From NCBI GenBank assembly GCA_015698045.1, contig BLAL01000011.1:1614501-1678500 (forward strand): 64,000 nucleotides of DNA. The letters run 5' to 3'. The translations under genes and the position numbers were made by a program. The notes beneath the pieces were generated by a model. It was not told the DNA's origin. It did not search any database and was given only the letters and a program-made list of their open reading frames with translations. Below are positions 24,694 through 36,493 of the stretch, piece by piece; within the stretch, counting starts at the first letter, position 1; each line of letters starts with the position of its first letter. Source of the stretch: Rhizophagus clarus. Lineage: Eukaryota > Glomeromycota > Glomeromycetes > Glomerales > Glomeraceae.

Positions 24694-25855
24694 TTACAAA
24701 GTACAGTTAAATAATAAATTATCTAATACTCTAGTTCTTCCAACAAATAAGGCACCTGATATAATTGCACCTTTTCCTTCTTCAATTTCTTGTAATTCAT
24801 CTAAAGTTGTAGGATCAGCTATAGACAAATAGTCTAATTTTAACTCGAATCCTAAATTTTTTTCCTTAACTTTTTGAGTAGCTTCCTCTACTATTTCATA
24901 TCCTTTGCTCAATAATATTTCTCTATTCCTTTTTCCTTTATCAAGTTCATCTTTGATAGTAGTTAAAGCGTTATATAACGTTATAGCATAATTACGCATT
25001 TCGGGTGTCAAATATTGATTACGAGAACTCATCGCCAATCCATCATGTTCTCTTTTAGTAGGCCCAACGTGCATTTCAATAGGAAAATGTAAATCCGAAA
25101 TTAGCGAGCGAATTACTATACATTGTTGTGCATCTTTTTGGCCAAAAAATACATGATCCGGTTGTACGATATTAAATAATTTTGCTACTACTGTTGACAC
25201 TCCACGAAAAAATGATGGTCTAGTTGTACCTTCTAACTGTGAAATTAAAAAAAATGAAATTAAATAAAATTTTTAAAAATAACGTAATCTCATTAAATGT
25301 AATCATGTAAATACCTGATGGGATTTTCCTTTTACTTCGACGAAAGTACCTTTTTGTTTTTCGATTTCAAGTGGAATACCAGACGGATAAATATCTTTAA
25401 CTTTGGGTAAAAATACGGTATCAACACAATTTAATGAACGAAGTAATTCTAAATCATGTGAAAGTGTACGAGGATATTTATCCAAATCTTCATTTGGAGC
25501 GAATTGGGCTGGATTCACGAATATTGATACTACAACTATCGGACAATGTTCGCTCGCTAGTTTCACTTCCAATATATATAAAAACAGGGGAACAGAATAA
25601 GGCTTTGCTAAATACAAAAACGAATTTGATAATGTCCTCTTTACCTAATTTTAAATGACCTTCATGTAATGAACCCATTGTAGGTACGAATGCGACTTGT
25701 TTATCCTGCTTCATGAATTGTCGTCTCCAACTTCTAAATGAAGGTATAGTCTCTATAGTCTTGATAGAATGTATTTCTTTCTGAAAACTCATACTTCTAA
25801 ACCTAGAGAAATTATTAATAGAACTTATAGAACTTAGCAACTTAGGTCGCAACAT
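24694..25855 (-). CDS. PAN6: Pantothenate synthetase
   Basis: Three exons on the minus strand (25855-25645, 25565-25315, 25236-24694) give 334 residues. The enzyme condenses pantoate and beta-alanine with ATP to pantothenate, the precursor of coenzyme A. It shows [15 protein letters not shown] (the HIGH-like nucleotide motif), [47 protein letters not shown] and [11 protein letters not shown] (the KMSKS-equivalent). The N-terminus ([20 protein letters not shown]) looks like a mitochondrial presequence. It is convergent with PEX10; the stop codons are 48 bases apart, so the mature 3' ends very likely overlap. Confidence 0.94.
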
Positions 25856-27056
25856 AATTTATAACGACTGCGGATGTTAGGCCAAATAAATATCTAAAGA
25901 AAAAAAATTTTTTTTTTTTGCTCGCTGAGACGCTGACCCAGCAAAAAATTTACTAAGCCAGCCAATCATCCTTCATAAATCTTTTTTTTTAAATAAAGTA
26001 TTTTCCCGGACGGCCTTCTATATGAGAAACCATTTTATTTTTTTTTTAGCCTTAGATGTAAAATGTATTTAACGGACAACCTTGCCGATCAATTGCCGAT
26101 CATATAGTAATTCAGTCTTTAAAGCCGTAGAAGTTTGTCCGAAGCTTGAAACTATAAATGAATACTTAATATTACACAGGCTGATCACGGGTTGATCAGT
26201 ACTGAAGCCTTCATAAAAAGGTTTATATATACGTTACAAACGAAAATTCCCCTTTTTATTCCCCAGTGTGCTGTTTTTCTTTTTATTTCATTCTCACTTA
26301 GCGTTTATCCCTTCGGGTTCTGTTGGTGGGCATTATGCTTGCTACTGTCGCTAAGGCGGACGGAGCGGGTTCTTTTATTAGAATTAGTTATAGTTAGTTA
26401 CGGTTTTCTTTATATTTCTTTTGTTAATTGATTATACTGTATTACTGTCCTGATCGTCCTGATCATCTGTCCGAGATTAAAAATAAAAATAAAAATAAAC
26501 GTTACAAACGAAATTTCATATTAAAAAATTCGGTTTTCTTTATTTTTTTGACAACGCACATACAAAAGTCGTTCATGTTAGTTCTATATAGGTGAAGTTT
26601 TTTTATCCAATCAGAATACTAGTTAGTTTCTTACTTAGTTTTATATGTTTTCTATTACTTTATAATAGAATGTAAAAAAATATATTTTTTGTTCAGAAAT
26701 CTTAAAAAAAAAACTACAAATATTTTTTATTTAAAACATTTAAAAAGGCGTTTCCTTCGTTTGTTGTATATTATTTTTAAGTATTTAATAAAATTTTATA
26801 TAGTTTTGAGGTATTTCAAGTAGCTGATCCTATGATATAGAAGCAGAACTTATATTTTTTAGAAGGTTTCGTGTCTGGTTGTTATCACATGACAAATTTT
26901 TTTTTTTAATAGATTATATTGAAGTTTTTTCGGGTAATTGATCGGCCTGTGTAACATTTGAGTTGCCCGTTTATTTATCTAACCTCTAGATAATACGCAC
27001 CTGTTATTTAATGGGTAGATTTACTGCGCCTTGATAATCGATTTTGCCTTTTTGAT
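25856..27056. other. Intergenic carrying a SINE-like insertion
   Basis: 1.2 kb without a gene. The 79-residue frame at 26192-26431 lies over the inserted element listed separately. Upstream, CTGATCA at 26181 and TGATCAG at 26193 form a short perfect palindrome with a 5-base loop. The rest is AT-rich promoter flank of the GH5 gene. Confidence 0.6.
26246..26498 (+). mobile_element. SINE-like insertion with 15-base target-site duplications
   Basis: The 15-mer ACGTTACAAACGAAA occurs at 26231-26245 and again, identical, at 26499-26513. Between them lie 253 bases that are markedly less AT-rich than their surroundings and end in a short A-rich tail of AAAAAT units. Long target-site duplications plus an A-rich 3' tail are the hallmarks of insertion by LINE-type target-primed reverse transcription. 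The element has no coding capacity, so a SINE or a 5'-truncated LINE end are both possible. No convincing tRNA A and B boxes were seen. Confidence 0.7.
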
Positions 27057-28899
27057 ATGAATGCCGGTTTAGTTACTTTCGATTATCTTGTTTTTAAAAA
27101 ACTTCCAATGAATAGAAACTTGGCCTTCGCATTATATTTTGCGATACTAGTTGCGCTTTTATATTTATCCAAATTTGTGAAAGTAAGCTTATTAGAAAGT
27201 GAAACGTCTTATGATTATAAAATGTCTACTTCCGAAAAACCTATAATTAATGCTGATAGTAAGAGCAACATTCCCGAACTATCTTCCAAAGAGTTCATTA
27301 AGGCTGATGGAACTTTATTTAAGAAAAATAATAAAAGTCATTATATCATCGGAGCAAATTATTGGCAGGCAATGAACTTAGGAGCGCCTGAAAATGGAAA
27401 TAGGACAAGAGTACTTAAAGATTTGGAAACATTAAAAAAATATGGGGTTAATTATGTGAGAATTATAGCAGGTAGTGAAGGACCTGATGGAGAACCTTAT
27501 AGGATGCATCCAGCTTTAATGAATTCTCCTGGTGATTATAATGAAAATGTTTTTCAGGGTATGAAAAATACATTTTATGCAATGTCATTGATTGAAACAT
27601 AAATAATCAAATTTTAAAATATAGGTCTTGATTGGTTTCTTGCCCAATTGAGTCAATTCAACATGACTGCAATCATGGTAATTCAATAGTTTCAATTTAG
27701 TTTTTAAATCGCATTAAAATATGAAGAATATTTTTTTTTTTTTTTAAGAAACTTCCTTTTTATGCAGACATTATCAAATTACTGGCACTGGTCAGGCGGA
27801 TTCGCTCAATATGTTAATTGGGCAGATCCATCTAAACCAATTCCGTATCCTGTACCTGGAGATTACTTATCATTTGAACTTTACGCAGCACGTTTTTATT
27901 CTGATTCATCGATTTATTCTAAAACCCAATCATATTATCTTGCACATATAAAATCTATAATTACAAGAAAAAATACTATTACGGGTCAAATATATAAGAA
28001 TGATCCAAATATTTTCGCATGGGAATTAGCTAATGAGCCACAAGCAATTAGGGTTGAAAATGATAGTCATGATATTATATTTAAATGGATTGATGATACT
28101 GCTAAATTTATTAAAGAATTGGACAAAAATCATTTGGTTTCTACCGGAGCCGAAGGTAAAAATGGTGAAGAATGGTTTATTACTATGCATAAAAGTCCGC
28201 ATATAGGTAAATTGATTTATAAAATTTAATATTCAAGTTAAATGTTAGATAATATAATACTTTTTATATATAGATTTTACAAGCGCTCATATATGGGTAG
28301 AGAATTGGGGATATTATAATTCAGATAATCCTTCGTTAGAAAATTACCAAAAGGCCGAAACATTTATGTTAAGTTTTATACAAAATGTTAGTGATTGGTC
28401 TACACAAATAAATAAACCTTTATTAGTAGGAGAATACGGTATAGTGCCAATTTTTTTTTTTAAAAAAAAAAAAAAAGAGGCGATTATCATTAATTTTTTT
28501 TTTTTAATAATCCGTTTTGTCTTAATTAGGAATGGCAAGAGATGCTTGGTCGGGTGAATCAAAGTATTCACCTCTTGCAACAGTAATAAATAGGACTAAA
28601 TACTTTACCTCATTAGCTAATAAAGTTTTTGAATTGGAAAAACAGAAGGCTTGTACTGGTCACGTGTTTTGGGCTTTTGCTGGTATCGCTAGACCAAGTG
28701 ATCCTCCTCCTACTTGGATTGGTGATCCTCCACATGAACGTAAGTTATTTAGAAATTTTCCGATTTTAAAGAAAAGGAAATATTCAAACTGAATATTTGG
28801 TTCTTTTTAGCACCAGGCTGGTATTCTATATATGATTCCGATGAAAAAACTTTAAATGTCTTTTCTGAGCATGCCAAACAAGTGGCTGAATTAAATTAA
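27057..28899 (+). CDS. Glycoside hydrolase family 5, endo-beta-1,4-mannosidase-like
   Basis: Six exons (27057-27558, 27625-27677, 27768-28206, 28274-28438, 28530-28739, 28811-28899) give 485 residues. An N-terminal signal-anchor (LAFALYFAILVALLYLS, near residues 22-38) precedes the catalytic barrel: YIIGANYWQAMNLG, YGVNYVRIIAGSEG, NYWHWSGGFAQYV, FAWELANEPQ (acid/base Glu), SAHIWVENWGYY, KPLLVGEYG (nucleophile Glu) and HVFWAFAGIARP. This is the fungal GH5 mannanase pattern. The substrate could be the fungus's own mannan-containing wall or plant galactomannan; the anchor favours a wall or secretory-path role. Start choice: ATG 27057, with ATG 27108 as an alternative just before the anchor. Confidence 0.87.
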
Positions 28900-29204
28900 A
28901 ATGAGTAAATTAATTTGTTATACATTTATACTGTATCAATAATTTTAAATATTTTCTATTCATTTTACGTCATAAAAATATTTATTCAATGATTGCTAGT
29001 CAAAAAAGAAAAGAAATACGCTATGTTGTAATTCCTTTACAAAATCTTTAAATTCCAACATTAAAACTTCAATTTCAAGCAATTAAATTAAAAATTTCGG
29101 ATTTTGTTAAATAAAAAATCAAAATTGGCATTTATGAACACTACTAAGAACTTACTGAAGAACTCGGTGAATGAAAATTAAAAGTCCAGCGTTTTTAAAC
29201 GATG

Positions 29205-29328
29205 CTGGCAAAAATATAACAGGTTTAAATGATGCCGGTTTATATGGCAGAATTCATCGACAAAATCTGGCAAAAATATAACAGGTTTAAATGATGCAGG
29301 TTTATATGGCAGAATTCATCGGCAAAAT
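29205..29328. repeat. 62-base direct tandem duplication
   Basis: Units 29205-29266 and 29267-29328 begin CTGGCAAAAATATAACAGG and differ at only about two positions, so the duplication is recent. An extra partial match (GATGCTGG) precedes the first unit. No coding frame is maintained. Confidence 0.85.
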
Positions 29329-30050
29329 CCACTTGTCACTGACAAATTTTGGGAAGCGCCGCTTTCCCTAAACTATTTTAACGCTTACCATTATTGCTAC
29401 TAATTGAGTCAATATACAACTTTAAGCAATTGACCAGTCAAAGTTAATTAGTTTAAAACATTGTCGAATAGGGTTGCCAAATAAAATATAATTTTCTATA
29501 TAAAAGCGTCTTTGCCAACATCTTCAACCAGAGAATGATTTTCATGATTCGTTAATAATAATATTATGATTTAGCTTATTAAATTCATAAATTATCTAAT
29601 GATAACGGATTTAACAGTTCAGAATAATGTAACAAATATTCCTTGTATCATAATTATCGCATCAGAACATTTTCGTCCTTGCAATGTTTTCTATTATAAA
29701 TATACAATAACACGGTATTTTAATAATAGCAATCCTTGAGCGATATGTTAGTCTAATCTAATACCAAACATGATTTTTAATAATGTTCAAACCTTTAAAC
29801 AATAATATAAAATCAGAATTCACATTAACCAAATTCATCAAACAAGATTCTATCGAACTCATTAAGATGCTAATCTTTAGGACTGAAATAGACGAGAATT
29901 TAAACCCTGTCGAACAAATTTCGGACAAATCAAATCCTTAAGTTGCTTTAAACCATTTTGTTCTTCCAGTGATAAATCTTTTGCTAAACCTTCTACTAAT
30001 GATATATAAAAAATATTTTAGTAAACTTTTATTAAAGATAATGATATTCA

Positions 30051-30141
30051 CACCCCTCGGGACCAAAAATAAAAAAGTGTAAAAGTGACTGTATAAAGAG
30101 ATTTTTATATATAACTACTAATTAGTGGGCCCGAGGGGGTG
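30051..30141. repeat. Short element with terminal inverted repeats
   Basis: CACCCCTCGGG at 30051 pairs with CCCGAGGGGGTG ending at 30141, with one extra G in the right arm. The 91-base interval is AT-rich and non-coding. GC-rich tips in such an AT-rich setting suggest a DNA-transposon end or MITE remnant. Confidence 0.5.
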
Positions 30142-30754
30142 TGACTATAAAAACGTTGTGATTATAAAGGGGTTTTTTTATATAGAGTTAATAGGCATTG
30201 CCGCATTGGTTCTTATGAAAGGTGTGCTTATAAGAAGGGATTTATATGATGTGATTGTACAGGGGGTGACTATATGGGGGGGGGATCTGTATATCAATTC
30301 TTCTAAGATTGACTAACGTATATAATTTATTTTATTCATGCTAAATAACACATCTTTGGCTATATCTTCATTGTATCTCAATCGTCATATCAAGTTTATG
30401 ATTTGACTTTCAATTGACAGCCATCACATTTTTTTAAAAACTCTTTAATAATTGAAAGGATTCGAATGTTATCTGACAAGAAATATTAGGTAAAGTATTT
30501 ATGTATACATAATTTAAGAAAATTATTAATTGATTTTATTCGTGATTCACAAAAGAGTCAATTGGAATATATTTCTATATAATAAATAAGTAATACAAGG
30601 AAAAAAAAAGGTTTTCGCAGCTTTTCCACGACGAGAAAATTATTAGTACTCTCACTATCTCACGTGATATTCTATTTAACTCTCTTTCATGGTTTAAAAC
30701 AGATGAATATATCAAAAAAGATAATTTCTTCGTCACAATCGTCACAATCACGTT

Positions 30755-32476
30755 TCAATAAATTCCAGGGACAAAAATATATGGAACTTGACGACAATAT
30801 TCATCCCAATCTTTGCCATATTTTCTTGCACATCTCTCCATATCTCTTGTAACTCTATGAGTTAATACAAAAGTGAAAAATGCGGGATAAAAATAAGGTA
30901 TTGCTGTATTAAAACCACAAATAAATCCCCATGAAAATGCCATCATTAAATCTGCTGTATAATGAATTTTACGTGCATATCCCCACCATCCTCCTGTTAA
31001 TATGGAGTTTCCTTGTTTAGTTTTAATGTGCGAAGGATTTTTTAATGTACCCCAAGGTAATTGTGGAAATGCTTTACGTGGAACGTATGTTCCATTTAAT
31101 ATCATTCTGAAGCGATTTTTTTGTGAATTGGCTGTATCCCTAAAAGGGGTAATAGCAAAGAGTTTAATAAAATTTTTTTTTTTTTTTGATGTTAACGATA
31201 ATTTTAGATCATAAATTTACCAAATGTAGTAACTCGATATTAATAATGCATAGCAGAAAAAAGTCCATGCTGGTGAATGTTGAATTGGTTTACCGTTGTC
31301 AATACTAGAAATATGAAGATACACTGCTCCAAGACAATATGTAAATGGTACTAAAAAAAAGCAATAACTATTATTATTCAATTGTATTTAATATATTAAA
31401 TTAGTTCATTTTTTTTTTTTAATTACCTCCAGCTAAATTCCAAAATATAAGCATAAAGCCAAACTAAAAAATTAAGAATATTGATTTTAATAAAAACATA
31501 AATTATAGAATGACATCCAATTATTATACCTTTTCATAAGTCATGTCCCAAGTGGTTGGGATACATTCTTCTCCTTTGGCACAAGCATTAACATATAAGA
31601 AATGAGCCAAGACCATAAATGCCATAGATGCAGAAACGTATCCAAACATTTCGTATTCTTTAAGAGCAGCAGAAACAGAAATATAAAAAAGCACAACCTA
31701 AAAAAAAAAAAAATAACAAAAAAGTGACACAATAAACATCATCTTTCTTTTTTTAGTTGTATTATGTTTCCACTGATAATTCTCCTTGACCTTACCCAAG
31801 GGACGCGAATTTCAGCAAACATTTTAAGGTCAACTCTTCCAAGACGAGGATTTAAAGCAGCTCCCATAAAAAGATCATATATTAAATTACCAGACATACG
31901 ATGTTGTTTTCCTTGAATGATAGTTACGGTGTACACCGTAAAAGTGATAGCAAATCCAGTTATAATGGCCACAGTCATCAGAGGACCAAAATTATCGATA
32001 ATTTCGGTCAATCTAAAATAATCATAACGATGTAGTATATACGAAGTAATTAAAGTGACGTACCAAGACGTCAATCCGTTACATAAGTAATCCAATTTTT
32101 TCCCATTCAATGAAGCTACGGGTGCTCCTTTTACAATTGGTCCTGGCATAAAATATGCCAAAAAAAGTTCAAATAAACAAAATATTAAATATATTTTAGA
32201 AGCATACCAAGTTGGCCATGCTTCTTTAATTATTTGAGACCATAATTCTCCTGCTAATGGGGATACTAATTTACCACGATAAAATTGTAAACATCCCCAT
32301 AAGTAAAACATTAATAATGGAAATCCTATCATCATTGCCGTGACTCCCCAAGGACCTCCAAATTCAAATACAATTTCATTATCAGTATCTAAAATTATAT
32401 TCTTTTTTTGTTTAATATCGACAGGTGTTTTTTCGTTATTATTAGGTTTAACTTTTACTGTGTGTTTGGACGACAT
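30755..32476 (-). CDS. ERG4: Delta(24(24(1)))-sterol reductase
   Basis: Five exons on the minus strand (32476-31796, 31697-31530, 31463-31427, 31350-31221, 31139-30755) give 466 residues. ERG4 catalyses the last step of ergosterol synthesis in the ER, reducing the C24(28) double bond with NADPH. The protein is polytopic and follows fungal Erg4 throughout: [71 protein letters not shown], and a [20 protein letters not shown] end. It matches ERG4 better than the related C14 reductase ERG24 because of the N-terminal block and the CAKGEE..TTWD motif. It is divergent from the NAA38-like gene. Confidence 0.93.
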
Positions 32477-32764
32477 TTGCGGAACTTATCACGTTAAATT
32501 TGTTTAAAAAAAAATTTCTTTCCATATAGGCATGATATATATATATAAAGAGATCAATCCCAGATTGATACTAATACTCCTTGGCAGATTGCAACGGGTT
32601 TGCGGATCTTATTTTATTCCGTTCGGTTTTTTCTAGGTACAGTAATCTAATCTACGGAAACCGTTATTAAGTCCGAGATGGACAGATGGACATCCGAAAT
32701 TCGTGGTCTATGAATGCTGATCGCTGCGGCCCGATTTCTACAACTCTGCTAAAATAAAAAAAAA

Positions 32765-33086
32765 ATGACAGATACACCAAAGATCAAACAATTACGCTCA
32801 TACCTTAACTTACGAACTAGGATCACTGCTTCAGACAATCGTGTATTTAATGGAATTTTTATGTGCATTGACAAATACAAAAATATTATTTTATCGCAAA
32901 CTGAAGAATTTCGTGGTGGTAAATATTTGATGTAACCATTTTTAAAACTTTTTCCTATTTTAAGTTAATTATTTTCTTTTTTTTTTTTTAGCCGAAAAGA
33001 GATTTGTGGGACTCGTTATGATACCTGGAAAACACATTATTAAAGCTGAAGTTGAAGATTTAGAACTCTCCGATGAATATACTTGA
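32765..33086 (+). CDS. LSM-domain protein, NAA38-like (NatC auxiliary subunit)
   Basis: Two exons (32765-32918 and 32992-33086) give 82 residues. It is a single Sm-like fold: LRSYLNLRTRITASDNRVFNG, then FMCIDKYKNIILSQTEE, then KRFVGLVMIPGKHIIKAEV. This matches the LSMD1/NAA38 family, a small auxiliary subunit of the NatC N-terminal acetyltransferase, better than canonical LSm2-8, because of the RFVGLVMIPGKHI strand. The gene is too short to be found by ORF length alone. It starts 288 bases from divergent ERG4. Confidence 0.85.
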
Positions 33087-33325
33087 AATTTATTTTAATT
33101 TTTTAATAATTTTTTAGGAAAAAAAAAAAAAAAAAAAAATGGTATTATATTAAACTTTAAACTATATAATACTTTTAAGTAAAAAATTTTATCCATTTCG
33201 ACAAGTGAATTTTATTGTGCTTAAACTTAATCTACGATAGTTCTATTCATAATAATAATTAAATAATGAATAAATTATAAGAACTATAAAAATTTTCCAA
33301 TTTTATTTTATTTTTTTTTTGATGT

Positions 33326-34233
33326 TTATCTACCTTCGAGCCTCACATTTCTTGTTGCAGAAGGAATAGTAACCGTTATTCCGTCTAAATCTTTTCTCAT
33401 CACAATCTGACATCCTAATCGTGAACTGACATTGCCAGAAAACTTAGTCACGATTATAAGGTAAATTCTTGAAAAAAAAATTATACTCACGTCTCTGTTA
33501 AACCCCATGCTAGATCCAACATATCATTTTCTTCATCTGTTGGTTCATCAAGTTTATCATAATATTCTGGATCCACAATTACATGACATGTAGAACACGC
33601 TAATGATCCTTCACACGCGCCTGTATACAATTAAAATCGTACAAGTATAAAATATTAATTAATTGAAACAACTAATTTGATAAATTTAATTTGGTTGAAC
33701 AAACATTCTAGATCAATGCCATGTGCTTGAGTAATATCCATAATACTATCTCCAATATTAGAATCTATGGTTATTTTTTCTCCTTCGGGGGTAATAAAGT
33801 TGATTTTCACTCTAAATATTTCAAAGGAATAAATTAAAATAAGCTAGAATGAATAATTTTCTAATTACATAAGAAAAAAAAAAAAAAAACACTAAAATTT
33901 ACCTACCCCTCCCCTTCTTTCGGTGGAGTTATTTCTTTATGACAATGCACTAAACAAATTCAATATTCAGTAATTTTTATATAACAAAAATATAAGGCAT
34001 TAATTATATATTATACCTTTTGAATTCGAAAATTTCCTAAATTGATCTAATGTCGTTATTGGTGTAAATTTAATTTCCATTGTTTTAGGAATGTTGTTCC
34101 ATATTACTTTGTTTCCAGAATTTTGTTTAAATAAAGTATTCATATGCATAATTTGTTGCTGTCGTTTATTCAGAAAATAATTAGACAAAGATATAATACT
34201 TTTAGTATTTTGTTGTAAATATCGCGAGAACAT
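33326..34233 (-). CDS. YAH1: Mitochondrial adrenodoxin-type [2Fe-2S] ferredoxin
   Basis: Five exons on the minus strand (34233-34017, 33949-33907, 33811-33705, 33620-33491, 33425-33326) give 198 residues. A basic, Ser/Asn-rich N-terminus ([19 protein letters not shown]) fits a mitochondrial presequence. The ferredoxin has [20 protein letters not shown], cluster ligands in [10 protein letters not shown] (C-x5-C-x2-C) and the fourth in SRLGCQI, with the [17 protein letters not shown] partner-binding loop. Yah1 supplies electrons for Fe-S cluster assembly, heme A and ubiquinone synthesis. An extra Cys sits two residues before the first ligand, where Gly is usual; that codon is split by an intron. 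Confidence 0.92.
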
Positions 34234-35465
34234 TATCAATATATATCAATAAATTATATAAAAAAAAAAAAAAATTTGATGATTAATATAGTTTATCATT
34301 GTTAAACTAAGCCACTTTCGTCTAAACATTTTTAAGATTAGATTGTCCAATCATAACTTATTGTTATAAGATGCAAACCCTCGCGCACGGACCATTTTTG
34401 ATCCAACAGTTTGGTAAATTTCGTTACGATGTATGTTCTTTAATCAAAGACTGTGATCTTTGGGTCGTATTATTGATTCATGAAATAATAATAATAATAA
34501 TAATAAAAACTTTAATTATAATAATTTATCCAACATTTCGTGCAACTTGGGTCTTTGGATGATGGGAGAGCTGAATTTTAAATTTAGTCTTAATACGCGT
34601 ATCAAACACTCATTATATTTCATTTACTTGCTGCAAGTTAATAAATATTGTATAAATAGTTAAAGAAATCGTTGTCAATACCTTTTATAACGAAGGGAAA
34701 AAAGGTTTAAATCAAAATATATTGAAGTATTGTGTCGTATTTATTAGATTCTGATTATTAGATTCGTGGATCCATGTAAGATTTTAGAATTTATGAAAAA
34801 TTAAAGTATGATCTCTTTGTTTTACATCACATTTAATTTTCTAACAATAAATATCTAATACTCACTATATTATATGCACTATAAAAGTTTAAGTAAATTA
34901 CGTTATAAAAAAGAAAGTCGCTATGTTTAAACGAAGAAATATACACAAAAAAAAAACGGTTAATAAGCCGACTTCCATATATTCAACGTTTAACACAATT
35001 TTTGAAAGATTAATAAGACGTAGAAGTTAAAAGTATGTTTCACGAGTTCTTGGTAACACAACGATAACCTATTTAGAAACGTGTAATACGTAAAAAAATT
35101 TTCTGGCGAAAGGTCTCAACACTTTCTATCATTACGTTCAAATTCACAAAAGTATTGTAATTTCAGAATAGCCAGTAGTAATTAGTTTAAATTTTTCATC
35201 TCGTTTACCTTATAAATCAAGTTATTTTACAATTTTTTCGTCATTAATTTGAACATGATGTCATTTATTGTTATTAAAAATAAAATTATACAATGTATTT
35301 AATTTCAATATACAATAATTATATTTATATACATTATATGCATGGAGATAAGAAAAGATAAAAATGTTTATATATGGAAATTTAAATAAAAATAAACGTC
35401 CATATTTGGCTTATCATTAATCGCGGTTTAATTACTTACCGTTTAATTCTTTAAAAGGCATATAT
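34234..35465. other. Intergenic, no gene seen
   Basis: 1.2 kb of AT-rich sequence. It has a short AAT microsatellite at 34486-34505. No structured frame or repeat is seen. Confidence 0.6.
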
Positions 35466-36493
35466 TCATTGCTTAACGATTGTCACTGGACAATGTACAT
35501 GTCTTGCTAAATAATCACTGGTAGAACTCAACACAACCTAAATACAATAAAATGAATATATTGTTATGTAATTTCAATTTATAAACGTACAAACGAACCT
35601 TTTGTAAACCATCAAGATTCCTTGATCCAACTATTAATAAATCCAAATCTAACTGATTTTGAGAAATATATTCTGTCAGGATTTTTCCAACTATTCCGTA
35701 ACCTTTGTGTTCAATAAAATCATACTGTACATCTGGCTAAATGAATTTAATCATTAATTTAACATTGTTTCTTGAGGAAAAAAAAAAAAATTTTTTTTTT
35801 CTTTTAATAATGAAGCTTACATATGTATTATCGAATTTTTTCAAATATTCTCTAATTTTGCCTACAGCTTCTTCTGCATCAAGAAGAATATCAAGATTAT
35901 TTGCTTTGTCTAAATTATGTCTGTTTATAGGAATAAATAGATGATTAGTATAATCCAAAATTTTATAATAAGAATAAAGATAATAGATTCCATTGTACTT
36001 ACAAAAATGGAACATTTGTTTCAGGATTTAATGCAATGACATAGATTATCGTTAGACTATATGAATCTTTTAAACGCGAACATAAATCGAACGCGTATTC
36101 AATTGCATTATGTGATATGGATGTCTCTTCGATTGCCACAAGAATATTATAACTCCTATTATTAAAAAAAAAAAAAAAAAATAAAATAAAATAAATTATT
36201 AATTCAAATTCTTTGATTTTGATGAATAAATTTGATTTTAATGATTGGCTTAGGTAGCACATTTCCTTTTTTAGGATTTTATTTACAAAGAAAAAAATAA
36301 TCAAGGAAAAAAAAAAAAAAAAAAATCTTTGGTCAAGCCCCAACGAAAGTTTTATGAATTGTTATAATTATTAAATATTTTTTTCTAATATTCATAATTA
36401 TCATTAATTATAACAAATGTTTAATATTTTTTTTTTTATTTTTTTAAAAAACATTCACGACTTTTACACTTACTTTTCTTTTTCTTTATACAT
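35466..36493 (-). CDS. Universal stress protein (UspA family)
   Basis: Five exons on the minus strand (36493-36474, 36155-36003, 35920-35821, 35736-35599, 35537-35466) give 160 residues, a normal single-domain Usp length. The first exon is only 20 bases (MYKEKEK) and is followed by a 318-base intron, long for this window; the frame and GTAAGT donor support it. The fold is shown by YNILVAIEETSISHNAIEYAF, SLTIIYVIAL, DLDLLIVGSRNLDGLQKVVL and SDYLARHVHCPVTIVKQ. The ATP-binding pattern G-x2-G-x9-G-S/T is altered (Asn and Ser replace two glycines), so nucleotide binding is uncertain. One donor is GTTCGT, away from consensus. Confidence 0.82.

Larger units (their letters stand above)
28900..30754. 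other. Intergenic with tandem and inverted repeats
   Basis: About 1.85 kb without a gene. It holds a 62-base tandem duplication (29205-29328) and an element with inverted CACCCCTCGGG ends (30051-30141), followed by several GTG..TATAA-type words to about 30290. The plus-strand frame at 30125-30316 lies across those repeats and is not credible. Confidence 0.6.

Noticed and set aside
26192-26431. 79-residue hydrophobic frame
   Set aside because: Lies across the border and body of the SINE-like insertion; not conserved-looking.
30125-30316. 63-residue frame rich in Gly and Ile
   Set aside because: Made from the inverted-repeat element and GTG..TATAA words.
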